Shown piece after piece: positions 33,465-41,579 of a DNA stretch of 64,000 bases. Position 1 is the first letter of the stretch. Each line of letters opens with the position of its first letter. Both the position numbers and the translations under genes were made by a program. Below the pieces are notes generated by a model, which was given only the letters and a program-made list of their open reading frames with translations, searched no databases and was not told the origin of the DNA. The stretch comes from Rathayibacter sp. VKM Ac-2759 (GTDB lineage: Bacteria; Actinomycetota; Actinomycetes; Actinomycetales; Microbacteriaceae), in assembly GCF_009834225.1 (NCBI RefSeq), contig NZ_CP047176.1, forward strand, positions 3,844,001 to 3,908,000, written 5' to 3'.

Positions 33465-34472
33465 ATGACGGTTCCCCTCTCGATCCTCGACCTCGCCCCC
33501 ATCGCTCCCGGAGAGACCGCGCGCGACAGCTTCGCCGCGTCCGTGGCCCTGGCGCAGCAGGCCGAGCGGAGCGGCTACCGCCGGGTCTGGTACGCCGAGC
33601 ACCACAACATGGCGTCGATCGCGTCGAGCGCCACCTCGGTGCTCATCGCCCACGTCGCCTCGCAGACCTCGACGATCCGTCTCGGCTCCGGCGGCGTCAT
33701 GCTGCCGAACCACTCGCCGCTGCAGATCGCCGAGCAGTTCGGCACCCTCGAGACCCTGCACCCGGGGCGCATCGACCTGGGGCTCGGCCGCGCGCCCGGC
33801 AGCGACCAGGCCACCTTCCGCGCCCTGCGCCGCGATCCGGCGTCGTCCGACCGGTTCCCGGAGGACGTCCTCGAGCTCCAGGCCTTCCTCGCCGGCGAGT
33901 CGCGCGTGGCCGGCGTGAGCGCCACCCCCGGCGCCGGCACCCGCGTGCCCCTCTACATCCTCGGCTCCTCGCTGTTCGGCGCCCAGCTGGCCGCCGCCCT
34001 CGGGCTGCCCTACGCCTTCGCCTCGCACTTCGCGCCCGACGCGCTGCACCAGGCCGTCGCCGAGTACCGCCGCGGCTTCCGCCCCTCCGAGCAGCTCGAC
34101 GCGCCCTACGCGATCGCCGGAGTGAACGCGATCGCCTCCGACAGCGTCGACGACGCGCACGAGCAGTTCGCGCAGATGAAGCGCGCCCGGCTGATGATGC
34201 TGCTGCGCCAGAGCGGCCAGATCCCGCTCGACCGCACCTTCGACGACGAGGAGCTCGACGCCCTGCTCAGCGCCCCGATCGGTGCGCACGTGGCGAGCAT
34301 GACGACCTACACCGGCGTCGGCACGGGCGAGCAGGTGGCGGACTACGTCGCCGACTTCGCACGCACCGCCGACGTCGACGAGGTCATCGTCGCCCACGCG
34401 TCCCTCGTGACGGAGGCGCGGCTGCGCTCGGTCGCGCTGCTCGCCGACGCGAACGAGCGCGTCGCCGCGTAG
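33465..34472 (+). CDS. LLM-class flavin-dependent monooxygenase (luciferase-like)
   Basis: A 335-aa TIM-barrel protein of the bacterial luciferase-like family, using reduced FMN or F420. Typical sequence: '[22 protein letters not shown]', '[22 protein letters not shown]' and '[23 protein letters not shown]', which is the subgroup often annotated as an alkanal-monooxygenase-like MsnO8/YhbW protein. The ATG at 33465 is 59 bases after the RidA-like stop, so both probably share a transcript under the GGATCC operator. It might oxidise a pathway intermediate; that is inference from position only. Confidence 0.9.
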   Translation: MTVPLSILDLAPIAPGETARDSFAASVALAQQAERSGYRRVWYAEHHNMASIASSATSVLIAHVASQTSTIRLGSGGVMLPNHSPLQIAEQFGTLETLHPGRIDLGLGRAPGSDQATFRALRRDPASSDRFPEDVLELQAFLAGESRVAGVSATPGAGTRVPLYILGSSLFGAQLAAALGLPYAFASHFAPDALHQAVAEYRRGFRPSEQLDAPYAIAGVNAIASDSVDDAHEQFAQMKRARLMMLLRQSGQIPLDRTFDDEELDALLSAPIGAHVASMTTYTGVGTGEQVADYVADFARTADVDEVIVAHASLVTEARLRSVALLADANERVAA

Positions 34473-34479
34473 GACTCCC

Positions 34480-34797
34480 CTAGGCGGATCCGCTGCCGCC
34501 GAGCGGGTGCACCGCGACGACCGCCGCGACCAGCACCAGTGCGGCCGCGGTGACCACGACCTCGAGGTGCGGCACCGGCTCGCGCGTCCACGCGCACACG
34601 AGGAGGCGCACCGCGCAGCCCCCGCCGAGGACGGCCGACCAGACGACGAGCAGCCAGCCGATCAGCCGGGCGAGCGAGAAGAGCAGCTCGACGTCCGCGA
34701 TCCGCGGCGCGACTCCGAGCGCCACCGCGGCGCCGCAGGCCAGGACGAGGGACGCGACCGGGATCACGACGCTCTCGTGCTCCACGACCCGCTCCAC
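34480..34797 (-). CDS. Small three-helix membrane protein, unknown
   Basis: A protein of about 105 aa with three hydrophobic segments: 'VVIPVASLVLACGAAVALGV', 'LARLIGWLLVVWSAVLGGG' and 'VVVTAAALVLVAAVVAV', with short polar loops ('TREPVPHLE'). I recognise no family. It is convergent with the luciferase-like gene, ending 7 bases from it. The start is uncertain: GTG 34797 is the most upstream one that keeps the hydrophobic character, without a clear ribosome site. Sequence further upstream is Arg-rich and looks noncoding. Confidence 0.5.
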   Translation of the reverse strand: MERVVEHESVVIPVASLVLACGAAVALGVAPRIADVELLFSLARLIGWLLVVWSAVLGGGCAVRLLVCAWTREPVPHLEVVVTAAALVLVAAVVAVHPLGGSGSA

Positions 34798-34998
34798 GTC
34801 GCCGACCCTAGGCGCGCCCGGCGAACGCGACGCGTCCGGCCCGGGAACGAGCGGTGCGCCGATCCGTCGCGAACGGCTCCCTCGATCGCGTCGGGGCGAC
34901 CGTCCGTGACGGATCGATCGCGCGCCGCACCCGATCGGGGATCTCGACGCCCGAGCGCGCCCGCGGGACGATGAGCGCTCGCGACGAAGGAGTGCAGC

Positions 34999-35322
34999 GT
35001 GTTCGGGAGACGAGCCTGGGAGCCGGCGATCGCGACGATCCTGCTGGTGCACATCAAGCGGGTCTCGAGCGACGGGCTGACCCCGACGCGCGAGTGGTCG
35101 GCCGACGTGACGCGGGCCGACGGATCGGTGCGGCGCGCGAAGATCGACGAGCCGCGCTGGGTCACCGACTTCTGGCCGCCCGACGCGGGCGCCGTCGTGA
35201 AGGTCGAGGTCGACCCGAGGACCGGAGCGGTCCGCTTCGACGTGAAGAACGATCCGCAGCTGAGCCTCCGCGGCCAGGAGAAGCTGAGGGCGGAGCAGTT
35301 CAAGCGCTCGCTCGACGACTGA
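34999..35322 (+). CDS. Small hypothetical protein
   Basis: A 107-aa protein from GTG 34999, with GAAGGAG as ribosome site 6 bases upstream. Sequence such as 'TILLVHIKRVSSDGLTPTREWSADVTRADG' and 'PDAGAVVKVEVDPRTGAVRFDVKNDP' suggests a small beta-rich domain. There are no membrane helices, Cys or obvious motifs, and I recognise no family. It precedes the molybdenum operon by only 33 bases, but a separate promoter (35319-35348) overlaps its 3' end, so it is probably a separate transcript. Confidence 0.65.
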   Translation: MFGRRAWEPAIATILLVHIKRVSSDGLTPTREWSADVTRADGSVRRAKIDEPRWVTDFWPPDAGAVVKVEVDPRTGAVRFDVKNDPQLSLRGQEKLRAEQFKRSLDD

Positions 35323-35348
35323 CACCTCCGCGGATGCGGCAGTAGACT
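35319..35348 (+). promoter_or_regulatory. Promoter of the molybdenum operon, probably leaderless
   Basis: -35 CTGACA (35319-35324) and -10 TAGACT (35343-35348) are 18 bases apart. The ATG of the next gene starts only 7 bases after the -10, so transcription would begin at or next to the start codon and the mRNA would have no leader. Confidence 0.6.
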
Positions 35349-35355
35349 AGTCCTC

Positions 35356-35760
35356 ATGCCGCAGTTGAGGATCCGGGACGCCGCGCACTTCCTCGGGGTC
35401 AGCGACGACACCGTCCGCCGGTGGATCGACCTCGGAGTGGTCGAGAGCGAGAAGGACGGAGCCGGCCGCGGCGTCGTCGACGCTCTGGCCGTCGCCGAGC
35501 TGGCGCGGAGGAACGCGGTCCTCCCCGCCGACCCGTCCGAGATCGGCCGCTCGGCGCGCAACCGGCTCGTCGGAGTCGTGACCGAGGTCGTCGCCGACAC
35601 CGTCATGGCGCAGGTCGAGCTGCAGTGCGGCCCGCACCGCATCGTCTCGCTGATGAGCAGCGAGGCCGTGCGCGAGCTCGGCCTCGAGCCCGGCTCGATC
35701 GCGATCGCCGTCGTGAAGGCGACGACCGTCATGATCGAGACCCCCGCCGGGAAGGCGTAG
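35356..35760 (+). CDS. Helix-turn-helix plus TOBE (Mop) molybdate-binding protein
   Basis: A 134-aa two-domain protein. Residues 1-60 form a MerR/excisionase-type helix-turn-helix ('LRIRDAAHFLGVSDDTVRRWID'). Residues about 66-131 form one TOBE/Mop domain ('SARNRLVGVVTEVVADTVMAQVEL', 'SSEAVRELGLEPGSIAIAVVKATTVMIE'), which binds molybdate or tungstate as oligomers. Such proteins act as Mo-responsive regulators or storage proteins. It is the first gene of a four-gene operon with modABC (4 bases before the ModA start) and its mRNA seems leaderless. Confidence 0.9.
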   Translation: MPQLRIRDAAHFLGVSDDTVRRWIDLGVVESEKDGAGRGVVDALAVAELARRNAVLPADPSEIGRSARNRLVGVVTEVVADTVMAQVELQCGPHRIVSLMSSEAVRELGLEPGSIAIAVVKATTVMIETPAGKA

Positions 35761-35764
35761 CCGC

Positions 35765-36538
35765 GTGACCGCCTCCCGGGCCCTCGCCACCGCCCTGCTC
35801 GCGGGAGCCGCCGCGCTCGGCCTCACCGCGTGCGCGAGCAGCCCGGCGTCACCGGCCACGGCGACCGACGGCGCGATCACCGTCTTCGCCGCCGCCTCGC
35901 TCAAGGGCGCCTTCACCGAGCTCGCCGACGAGTTCGAGGCCGCGAACCCCGGGGTCACCGTCGAGCTCGCCTTCGCCGGCTCCTCCGACCTCGTGACCCA
36001 GATCACCGAGGGGGCGCCCGCCGACGTCTTCGCGTCGGCGGACGAGAAGACCATGGCGGAGCTGACCGACAGCGGCCTCGTCGACGCCTCCGCGCCCGTC
36101 GACTTCGCGACCAACGTGCTCGAGATCGCGGTGCCCCCGGGCAACCCGGCGGGCATCGCCTCCTTCGCCGACCTCGCCGGAGCGGGTGTGAAGACCGTGG
36201 TCTGCGCCCCCCGGGTGCCGTGCGGTGCCGCGACCGTCACGGTCGAGACGGCGGCGGGAGTCGATCTCGCGCCGGTGAGCGAGGAGTCGTCGGTCACCGA
36301 CGTGCTCGGCAAGGTGACCAGTGGTGAGGCCGACGCCGGTCTCGTCTACGTCACCGACGTGCTCGCCGCGGGCGACGCCGTCGAGGGCATCGGCTTCGCC
36401 GAGTCGTCCGAGGCGGTCAACACCTACCCGATCGCGCCCCTGGCCGGGTCGAGCGCCACCGCGCAGGCGTTCGTCGACTTCGTCAGCGGAGACGCCGGGC
36501 GGCGAGTGCTCGCGTCCGCGGGCTTCGGCGCGCCGTGA
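35765..36538 (+). CDS. modA: Molybdate-binding lipoprotein ModA
   Basis: A 257-aa periplasmic-type binding protein for molybdate/tungstate. Lipobox LTAC places the lipidated Cys at residue 23. The mature start '[26 protein letters not shown]' carries the first oxyanion-binding Ser, and '[26 protein letters not shown]' the second, both highly typical of ModA; '[10 protein letters not shown]' and 'YPIAPLAGS' follow in the expected order. The start is GTG 35765, 4 bases after the TOBE gene. Its stop overlaps the ModB start by GTGA. Confidence 0.96.
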   Translation: MTASRALATALLAGAAALGLTACASSPASPATATDGAITVFAAASLKGAFTELADEFEAANPGVTVELAFAGSSDLVTQITEGAPADVFASADEKTMAELTDSGLVDASAPVDFATNVLEIAVPPGNPAGIASFADLAGAGVKTVVCAPRVPCGAATVTVETAAGVDLAPVSEESSVTDVLGKVTSGEADAGLVYVTDVLAAGDAVEGIGFAESSEAVNTYPIAPLAGSSATAQAFVDFVSGDAGRRVLASAGFGAP

Positions 36539-37320
36539 CACCGGGCGTCCCGCGCTGGGTGATCGCCGTCGCGGTCGTCGGCGGCGCCTTCGTGGTGCTG
36601 CCGCTGGTCGCGATGATCACCCGGGTGGACTGGGCCGAGTTCCTCCCCCTGATCACCTCCGAGGCGTCGCTCGACGCTCTCGCGCTGAGCCTGCGCACCT
36701 CCCTCACCGCCACCCTGCTCTGCCTGCTGCTCGGCGTGCCGATGGCGGTCGTGCTGGCCCGCACGCGCTTCCGCGGGCAGCGGATCCTGCGCGCCCTGGT
36801 GCTGCTGCCCCTGGTGCTGCCGCCCGTCGTCGGAGGCATCGCGCTGCTCTACACGTTCGGCCGCCGCGGCCTGCTCGGGCAGTCGCTGGAGGTGCTCGGC
36901 GTCAGCATCGCGTTCTCGACCACCGCGGTGGTGCTCGCGCAGACCTTCGTCGCCCTCCCGTTCCTGGTGCTCAGCCTCGAGGGGGCGCTGCGCACGGTCG
37001 GCACCCGGTACGAGGCCGTCGGGGCGACCCTCGGCGCACGGCCGACCACGGTGCTCCGGCGCGTCACGCTGCCGCTGGTGCTGCCGGCGCTCGTCTCGGG
37101 AGCCGTGCTGTCGTTCGCGCGCGCGCTCGGCGAGTTCGGCGCGACCCTCACCTTCGCCGGATCGCTGCAGGGCGTGACGCGCACGCTCCCGCTCGAGATC
37201 TACCTGCAGCGCGAGACGAGCCCCGATACCGCCGTCGCGCTGTCGCTGGTGCTCGTCGTGTTCGCCGTCGCGGTCGTCGCGCTCGCCCACCGCGTCGGCG
37301 AGACCCGGGTCCGCTCGTGA
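36535..37320 (+). CDS. modB: Molybdate ABC transporter permease ModB
   Basis: A 261-aa permease with five to six helices. The family signature '[21 protein letters not shown]' and the EAA-type loop '[30 protein letters not shown]' followed by '[17 protein letters not shown]' are diagnostic for molybdate/sulfate permeases. It starts at GTG 36535, overlapping the modA stop by 4 bases, and ends in TGATG shared with modC. It moves molybdate delivered by ModA into the cell for molybdopterin enzymes encoded elsewhere. Confidence 0.96.
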   Translation: MTPGVPRWVIAVAVVGGAFVVLPLVAMITRVDWAEFLPLITSEASLDALALSLRTSLTATLLCLLLGVPMAVVLARTRFRGQRILRALVLLPLVLPPVVGGIALLYTFGRRGLLGQSLEVLGVSIAFSTTAVVLAQTFVALPFLVLSLEGALRTVGTRYEAVGATLGARPTTVLRRVTLPLVLPALVSGAVLSFARALGEFGATLTFAGSLQGVTRTLPLEIYLQRETSPDTAVALSLVLVVFAVAVVALAHRVGETRVRS

Positions 37321-38372
37321 TGCTCGAGTTCGGCGCCGCGCTCGCCGCCCGCGGAGTCGACGTGGAGCTCTCGATCGACGAGGGCGAGACCGTCGCGATC
37401 CTCGGACCCAACGGCGCGGGCAAGTCGACCCTGCTGTCGGTGCTCGCCGGCCTGCTGGTGCCCGACGCCGGGCGCGCGACGCTGAACGGCCGGGTGCTCT
37501 TCGACCTCGCCGCCCGCGGGCCGAGCCGGTGGCGACCGCCGCACGACCGCGGAGTGGCGCTGCTCGCCCAGGACGCCCTGCTCTTCCCGCACCTCAGCGC
37601 ACGCGACAACGTCGCGTTCGGCCCGCGGAGCAGCGGAGCGTCGCGGGCGACCGCCGGCGCCCGCGCGGACGAGTGGCTCGCGCGCGTCGGCGCCTCCGAC
37701 CTCGCGGCCCGCCGGCCGGCCCAGCTCTCGGGCGGCCAGGCGCAGCGGATCGCGGTCGCGCGCGCCCTCGCCGCCGAGCCCGCGCTCCTCCTGCTCGACG
37801 AGCCGATGGCCGCTCTCGACGTCTCGGTCGCCCCCGCCCTCCGGCGACTGCTGCGCGAGGTGCTCGCCGACCGGACCGCGGTGATCGTCACCCACGACGT
37901 GCTCGACGCCTACACCCTCGCCGGGCGGGTGATCGTGCTCGAGCGCGGCCGCATCGTCGACGCGGGCCCGACCCGTGCCGTCCTCGACCGGCCGACCACG
38001 CCGTTCACCGCGAACCTCGTCGCCCTCGACCTGCTCACCGGAGCCGCGCACGGCGGGACCGGCCTGCTGACGGACTCCGGGGTGGTCGTCGCCTCCCCCG
38101 GCGAGGACATCGCAGAGGGGCGCCCGGCCGCCGTCGCCGTGAGCCCCGGCCGCGTGACGGTCTCGACGGGCGCCGCTCCCACCGCCGAGAACGTGCTGCC
38201 CGGTGTCGTCACCGACATCGAGCCCCGCGGCGACGTCGTCCGCGTGCGCTCGGCCGGGCTCGCCGCCGACCTCGCCCCCGGCACGGCCGCCGCCCTCGAC
38301 CTGGCCGTCGGCGACCCGGTCTGGTTCGCCTTCGCGGCGGCCGACGCGATCCGCTACCCGCTCGGCGCCTAG
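37320..38372 (+). CDS. modC: Molybdate ABC transporter ATP-binding protein ModC
   Basis: A 350-aa ATPase. Walker A 'LGPNGAGKST' (about residue 29), Q-loop 'LLAQDALLFPHLS', signature 'LSGGQAQRIAVARAL', Walker B 'LLLLDEPMAALD' and switch His 'IVTHDVLDAY' are all present. The C-terminal 80 residues form a TOBE domain ('TAENVLPGVVTDIEPRGDVVRVRSAG') that senses molybdate. ATG 37320 overlaps the modB stop by one base; a GTG one codon earlier is possible. The gene ends 11 bases before the convergent MetE-like gene. Confidence 0.96.
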   Translation: MLEFGAALAARGVDVELSIDEGETVAILGPNGAGKSTLLSVLAGLLVPDAGRATLNGRVLFDLAARGPSRWRPPHDRGVALLAQDALLFPHLSARDNVAFGPRSSGASRATAGARADEWLARVGASDLAARRPAQLSGGQAQRIAVARALAAEPALLLLDEPMAALDVSVAPALRRLLREVLADRTAVIVTHDVLDAYTLAGRVIVLERGRIVDAGPTRAVLDRPTTPFTANLVALDLLTGAAHGGTGLLTDSGVVVASPGEDIAEGRPAAVAVSPGRVTVSTGAAPTAENVLPGVVTDIEPRGDVVRVRSAGLAADLAPGTAAALDLAVGDPVWFAFAAADAIRYPLGA

Positions 38373-38383
38373 CCCGCGAGGGC

Positions 38384-39604
38384 TCAGCGCCAGAGTCGCG
38401 CCGAGGCGAGCTCCGCGCCGCGGGCCAGCGACTCGAGCTTCGCCCAGGCGATCTGCGGATGGATGCGCCCGCCGAGTCCGCAGTCGGTCGCGGCGACGAC
38501 GTTCTCGCGTCCGACCACCGAGGCGAAGCGCTCGAGGCGCTGCGCGACCAGCTCGGGGTGCTCGACCACGTTCGTGGCGTGCCCCACGACTCCGGGCACG
38601 ATCACCTTGCCGTCGGGCAGCGCCACGTCCTCCCAGACCGTCCACTCGTGCTCGTGGCGCGCGTTCGCGGCCTCGAAGGAGTAGGAGCCGGCGTCGATCC
38701 CGAGCATCAGGTCGACGATGTGCCGGAACTCGATGTCGGTGGTGTGCGGTCCGTGCCAGCTGCCCCAGCAGAGGTGGAAGCGGATGCGGTCCTGCGGGAG
38801 GCCGCGCAGCGCGTGGTTGAGCGCCTCGACGCGGATGCGGGTGAAGGCGCGGTAGTCCTCGATCGAGGGCTCGGGGTTGATCTGGTCCCAGTTCTCGGCG
38901 ATCGAGGGGTCGTCGATCTGCAGGATCAGGCCCGCGTCGATCACCGCCCGGTACTCCTCGCGGAGCACGTCGGCCCACGCCCAGATGTGCTCCTCCTCGG
39001 TGGCGTAGTGCGCGTTGTGGATGCGCGCCCCGCTGCCCGGCGAGAGCGAGGTGATGAAGCCGTCGGCGATGCCGGCGTCGTCGAGCGCCCTGCGCAGGTT
39101 GCGGGCGTCGGTCGCCACCGCCTCCTGGCCGATGTAGCGCAGCGGCCCGGTGGTCGAGGGGAACGCGGTCGCGTTCTTCCCGGTCGAGATGCCGCTGTCG
39201 GGGTCGGAGTAGGCGTCTCGGAAGAGCGTCCAGTCGCGACGGTCCGGGAACGAGGTGAGGCGCACGTGCCCCGGCTCGGAGCGGACGGGCTGCGAGCTGA
39301 AGATCGACTCCTCCGTCACCGAGAGGCCCGCGACGCGCTGGAACGAGTACGACCACCACGCGCCGTAGTCGACCGCGCTCGACATCGCCTTGCCGAACTC
39401 GCCGTCGCCCGGGATCGTGATGCCGACCGCGTCCTGCCGGCGGACGAGCTCGTCGACGGCGCTCGCGAGCAGCTCGTCGAACTCCGGGGTGCGCTCGAGC
39501 GTGAAGCCGTCCTCGGCGATCCGGCGCGCCTCGTTGGCGGCGATCAGCGCGGGAGTGCGCGGCAGGCTGCCGGCGTGGGAGGTGGGGATGCGGTCGACTG
39601 ACAT
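38384..39604 (-). CDS. MetE-like (cobalamin-independent methionine synthase family) protein
   Basis: A 406-aa TIM-barrel protein resembling the C-terminal, zinc-binding half of cobalamin-independent methionine synthase, found alone in many actinobacteria. 'TSHAGSLPRT' at the start, 'GITIPGDGEFGKAM', 'IQIDDPSIAENWDQI'-like sequence, 'RFHLCWGSWHGPHTTDIEF' (His and Cys zinc ligands) and 'VVAATDCGLGGRIHPQIAWAKL' (third Cys region) support this. Without the N-terminal half and folate-binding part, it more likely transfers or removes alkyl/thiol groups from another substrate, as epoxyalkane:CoM transferase and related proteins do. It has no GGATCC operator and is convergent with modC. Confidence 0.86.
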   Translation of the reverse strand: MSVDRIPTSHAGSLPRTPALIAANEARRIAEDGFTLERTPEFDELLASAVDELVRRQDAVGITIPGDGEFGKAMSSAVDYGAWWSYSFQRVAGLSVTEESIFSSQPVRSEPGHVRLTSFPDRRDWTLFRDAYSDPDSGISTGKNATAFPSTTGPLRYIGQEAVATDARNLRRALDDAGIADGFITSLSPGSGARIHNAHYATEEEHIWAWADVLREEYRAVIDAGLILQIDDPSIAENWDQINPEPSIEDYRAFTRIRVEALNHALRGLPQDRIRFHLCWGSWHGPHTTDIEFRHIVDLMLGIDAGSYSFEAANARHEHEWTVWEDVALPDGKVIVPGVVGHATNVVEHPELVAQRLERFASVVGRENVVAATDCGLGGRIHPQIAWAKLESLARGAELASARLWR

Positions 39605-39675
39605 GGCCTCACGCTACCCACGCCCGCCGCGCGCCCGCCGCCGTGCGTAGCCGTGTGACGCCCGCCCGTCGGCCC

Positions 39676-39691
39676 GCTGGTCGAGTAGCCG
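39676..39691. repeat. REP-like half element GCTGGTCGAGTAGCCG
   Basis: This 16-base stretch is identical to the left part of the palindrome at 39912-39948 and the reverse of the one at 39998-40033. It is followed by TTCTCGACGGCGAG rather than a full right arm, so it is a partial or decayed copy. Confidence 0.6.
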
Positions 39692-39717
39692 TTCTCGACG
39701 GCGAGGAAGAAGGTGCG

Positions 39718-39912
39718 CCCGCCAGCCTGCCCGCCAGCCCTGCCTGCCAGCCTGCCCGCCTGCCCGCCAGCCCTGCCTGCCCGCCCGCCCGCCAGCCCTG
39801 CCTGCCAGCCCTGCCGCCTGCCCGCCCGCCCGCCAGCCCTGCCCGCCAGCCCTGCCTGCCAGCCCTGCCGCCTGCCCGCCCGCCCGCCAGCCCTGCCTGC
39901 CTGCCTGCCTGC
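39718..39912. repeat. C-rich tandem repeat (minisatellite) of CCTGC/CCCGC/CCAGC units
   Basis: About 195 bases are built from GCCCGCC, AGCCCTGCC and TGCC blocks with higher-order copies: CCCGCCCGCCCGCCAG recurs at 39780, 39821 and 39875. The C-rich/G-rich strand imbalance is extreme. It is flanked by two REP-like elements and lies in a gene-free 480-base gap, so nothing is coded here. Confidence 0.9.
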
Positions 39913-39913
39913 T

Positions 39914-39948
39914 GGTCGAGTAGCCGCCGCAGGCGGCGTATCGAGACC
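39914..39948. repeat. REP-like palindrome, copy A
   Basis: GGTCGAGTAGCCGCC pairs with GGCGGCGTATCGAGACC around GCA, with mismatches. The same family appears inverted at 39998-40033. I associate this GGTCGAGTAGCC...GGCGTATCGAGACC palindrome with intergenic regions of Microbacteriaceae. Confidence 0.75.
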
Positions 39949-39997
39949 CCCGTCCGTCAGCAGGGGGTTCTGCAGACCCGGCTTCCGACGCTGGTGG

Positions 39998-40033
39998 ATC
40001 TCGATACGCCCGCTGCGCGGGCTACTCGATCAG
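39998..40033. repeat. REP-like palindrome, copy B (inverted relative to copy A)
   Basis: ATCTCGATACGCCCGC pairs with GCGGGCTACTCGATCAG around TGC. It lies 50 bases beyond the aldehyde dehydrogenase stop and may double as its transcription terminator. Confidence 0.75.
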
Positions 40034-40084
40034 CGGTAGCGGTGTCCGGACGGAGAACCGATTCCCTCCGCGAGGGGGCGGCCC

Positions 40085-41539
40085 TCAGAGCGCGATGACG
40101 ACGCTCTTCGACTCGCAGAACGAGCGCAGCGCCTCCTCGCCGAGGTCCCGGCCGAGGCCCGACTCGCCCACGCCGCCGAACGACAGCGCGGGATCGAACA
40201 GGTTGTACGTGTTGACCCAGACGGTGCCCGCGCGCAGGCGCCGTCCGAGCCGGTGCGCGCGCGACAGATCGCGGGTCCACACTCCCGCGGCGAGGCCGTA
40301 GCTCTGGTCGTTGGCGATCCGCACCGCGTCGTCCTCGTCGTCGAACGGGATGATGCCGACGACCGGGCCGAAGATCTCCTCGCGCGCGATGGTCATCGAG
40401 TTCGTGACTCCGGTGAACAGGGTCGGCTCGACGTAGTAGCCGGGGCGATCGGGAACGCCGCCGCCGACCGCGACGACCGCGCCCTCCTCCTGGCCCTTCG
40501 CGATGTAGCCGAGCACCTGCTGCCGCTGCTCCTCCGACACGAGCGGGCCGACGGTCACTCCCCCGGCGAGTCCGTCGCCGAGCGCGACGCGGCGCACGGC
40601 CGCGGCGAGCCGCTCCGTCGTCTCCTCGAGGATCGAGCGCTGCACCAGCAGCCGGCTGCCCGCCGTGCACATCTGGCCCGAGTGGCCGAAGGAGGCGCGC
40701 ATCGCGGTGAGCACGGCGGCGTCGAGATCCGCGTCCTCGAACACGATGTTCGGGCTCTTGCCGCCGAGCTCGAGGGTCAGGCGCTTGAAGTCGGCCGAAG
40801 CGGCGGTCATCACCTTCCGGCCGACCTCGGTGCTGCCGGTGAACGAGACCTTGTCGACGTCGGGGTGCACGGTCAGCGCCGCGCCGACGCGGCCGTCCCC
40901 GGTGAGCACGTTGACGACTCCGGAGGGGACCCCCGCCTCCTCGCACAGCGCCGCGAGCCGGAGCATCGTCAGCGGAGTCTGCTCGGCCGGCTTCACCACG
41001 ACGGTGCAGCCCGCGGCGAGCGCCGGCGCGAGCTTGAACGCGGCCGTCATGATCGGGAAGTTCCACGGGAGGATGAGCGCCGCGACTCCGACCGGCTCGA
41101 GCGTCGTGTAGACGTGGTGCTGCCCGCCGTCGACCGGGACCACCGTTCCGGTGAGGCGCGAGGGCGCGCCGGCGTAGTAGCGGAACACGCGCGCCGAGGT
41201 CGCGGTGTCGGCGCGGGAGCGCTCGATCGGCTTGCCGTTGTCGCGGGTCTCGAGCACCGCCAGCTCCTCGAGGCGCTCCTCGATCAGGTCGGCGACGCGG
41301 TTCAGGATGCGGCTGCGGTCGTGCGGGTTCATCCCGCTCCAGCGTGCGTCCTCGTGCGCGCGGCGGGCGGAGGCGACGGCCGCGTCGATCTCGGCGGGTC
41401 CGGCCTGCGGGACCCGCGTGAGCAGCTCCTCCGTCGCGGGGTCGAGGATGTCGAGCAGCTCGGCGCCCTCGGGCGCGAGCCAGGCGCCGTCCACGAGGAA
41501 CGGCTCGATCGGCTCGAGGGGGGCGAGCGTGTCTCTCAT
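40085..41539 (-). CDS. NAD(P)-dependent aldehyde dehydrogenase
   Basis: A 484-aa ALDH-superfamily enzyme oxidising an aldehyde to an acid. Catalytic residues are all present: N160 in 'ILPWNFPI', E257 in 'TLELGGKSPNIVF' and C291 in 'HSGQMCTAGSRLLVQ'; NAD binding is shown by 'FTGSTEVGRKVM'. Length is standard. It follows the phosphotriesterase-like gene by 40 bases and shares its paired GGATCC operator, so it belongs to the putative amine regulon and is the natural sink for aldehydes from the copper amine oxidase; betaine- and phenylacetaldehyde-type substrates are both possible. Confidence 0.95.
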   Translation of the reverse strand: MRDTLAPLEPIEPFLVDGAWLAPEGAELLDILDPATEELLTRVPQAGPAEIDAAVASARRAHEDARWSGMNPHDRSRILNRVADLIEERLEELAVLETRDNGKPIERSRADTATSARVFRYYAGAPSRLTGTVVPVDGGQHHVYTTLEPVGVAALILPWNFPIMTAAFKLAPALAAGCTVVVKPAEQTPLTMLRLAALCEEAGVPSGVVNVLTGDGRVGAALTVHPDVDKVSFTGSTEVGRKVMTAASADFKRLTLELGGKSPNIVFEDADLDAAVLTAMRASFGHSGQMCTAGSRLLVQRSILEETTERLAAAVRRVALGDGLAGGVTVGPLVSEEQRQQVLGYIAKGQEEGAVVAVGGGVPDRPGYYVEPTLFTGVTNSMTIAREEIFGPVVGIIPFDDEDDAVRIANDQSYGLAAGVWTRDLSRAHRLGRRLRAGTVWVNTYNLFDPALSFGGVGESGLGRDLGEEALRSFCESKSVVIAL

Positions 41540-41579
41540 GCGGTCTGCGTCTCTCTCATCGGGGCGTGTCGCTGGCGTG

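Noticed and set aside
39718..39912. Possible CRISPR array
   Set aside because: Units are short, simple and contiguous with no unique spacers; it is a minisatellite and no cas gene is nearby.
39643..40039. Proline/alanine-rich 'protein' encoded through the minisatellite
   Set aside because: The frame exists only because the repeat has few stops; all frames are similarly open and there is no ribosome site.
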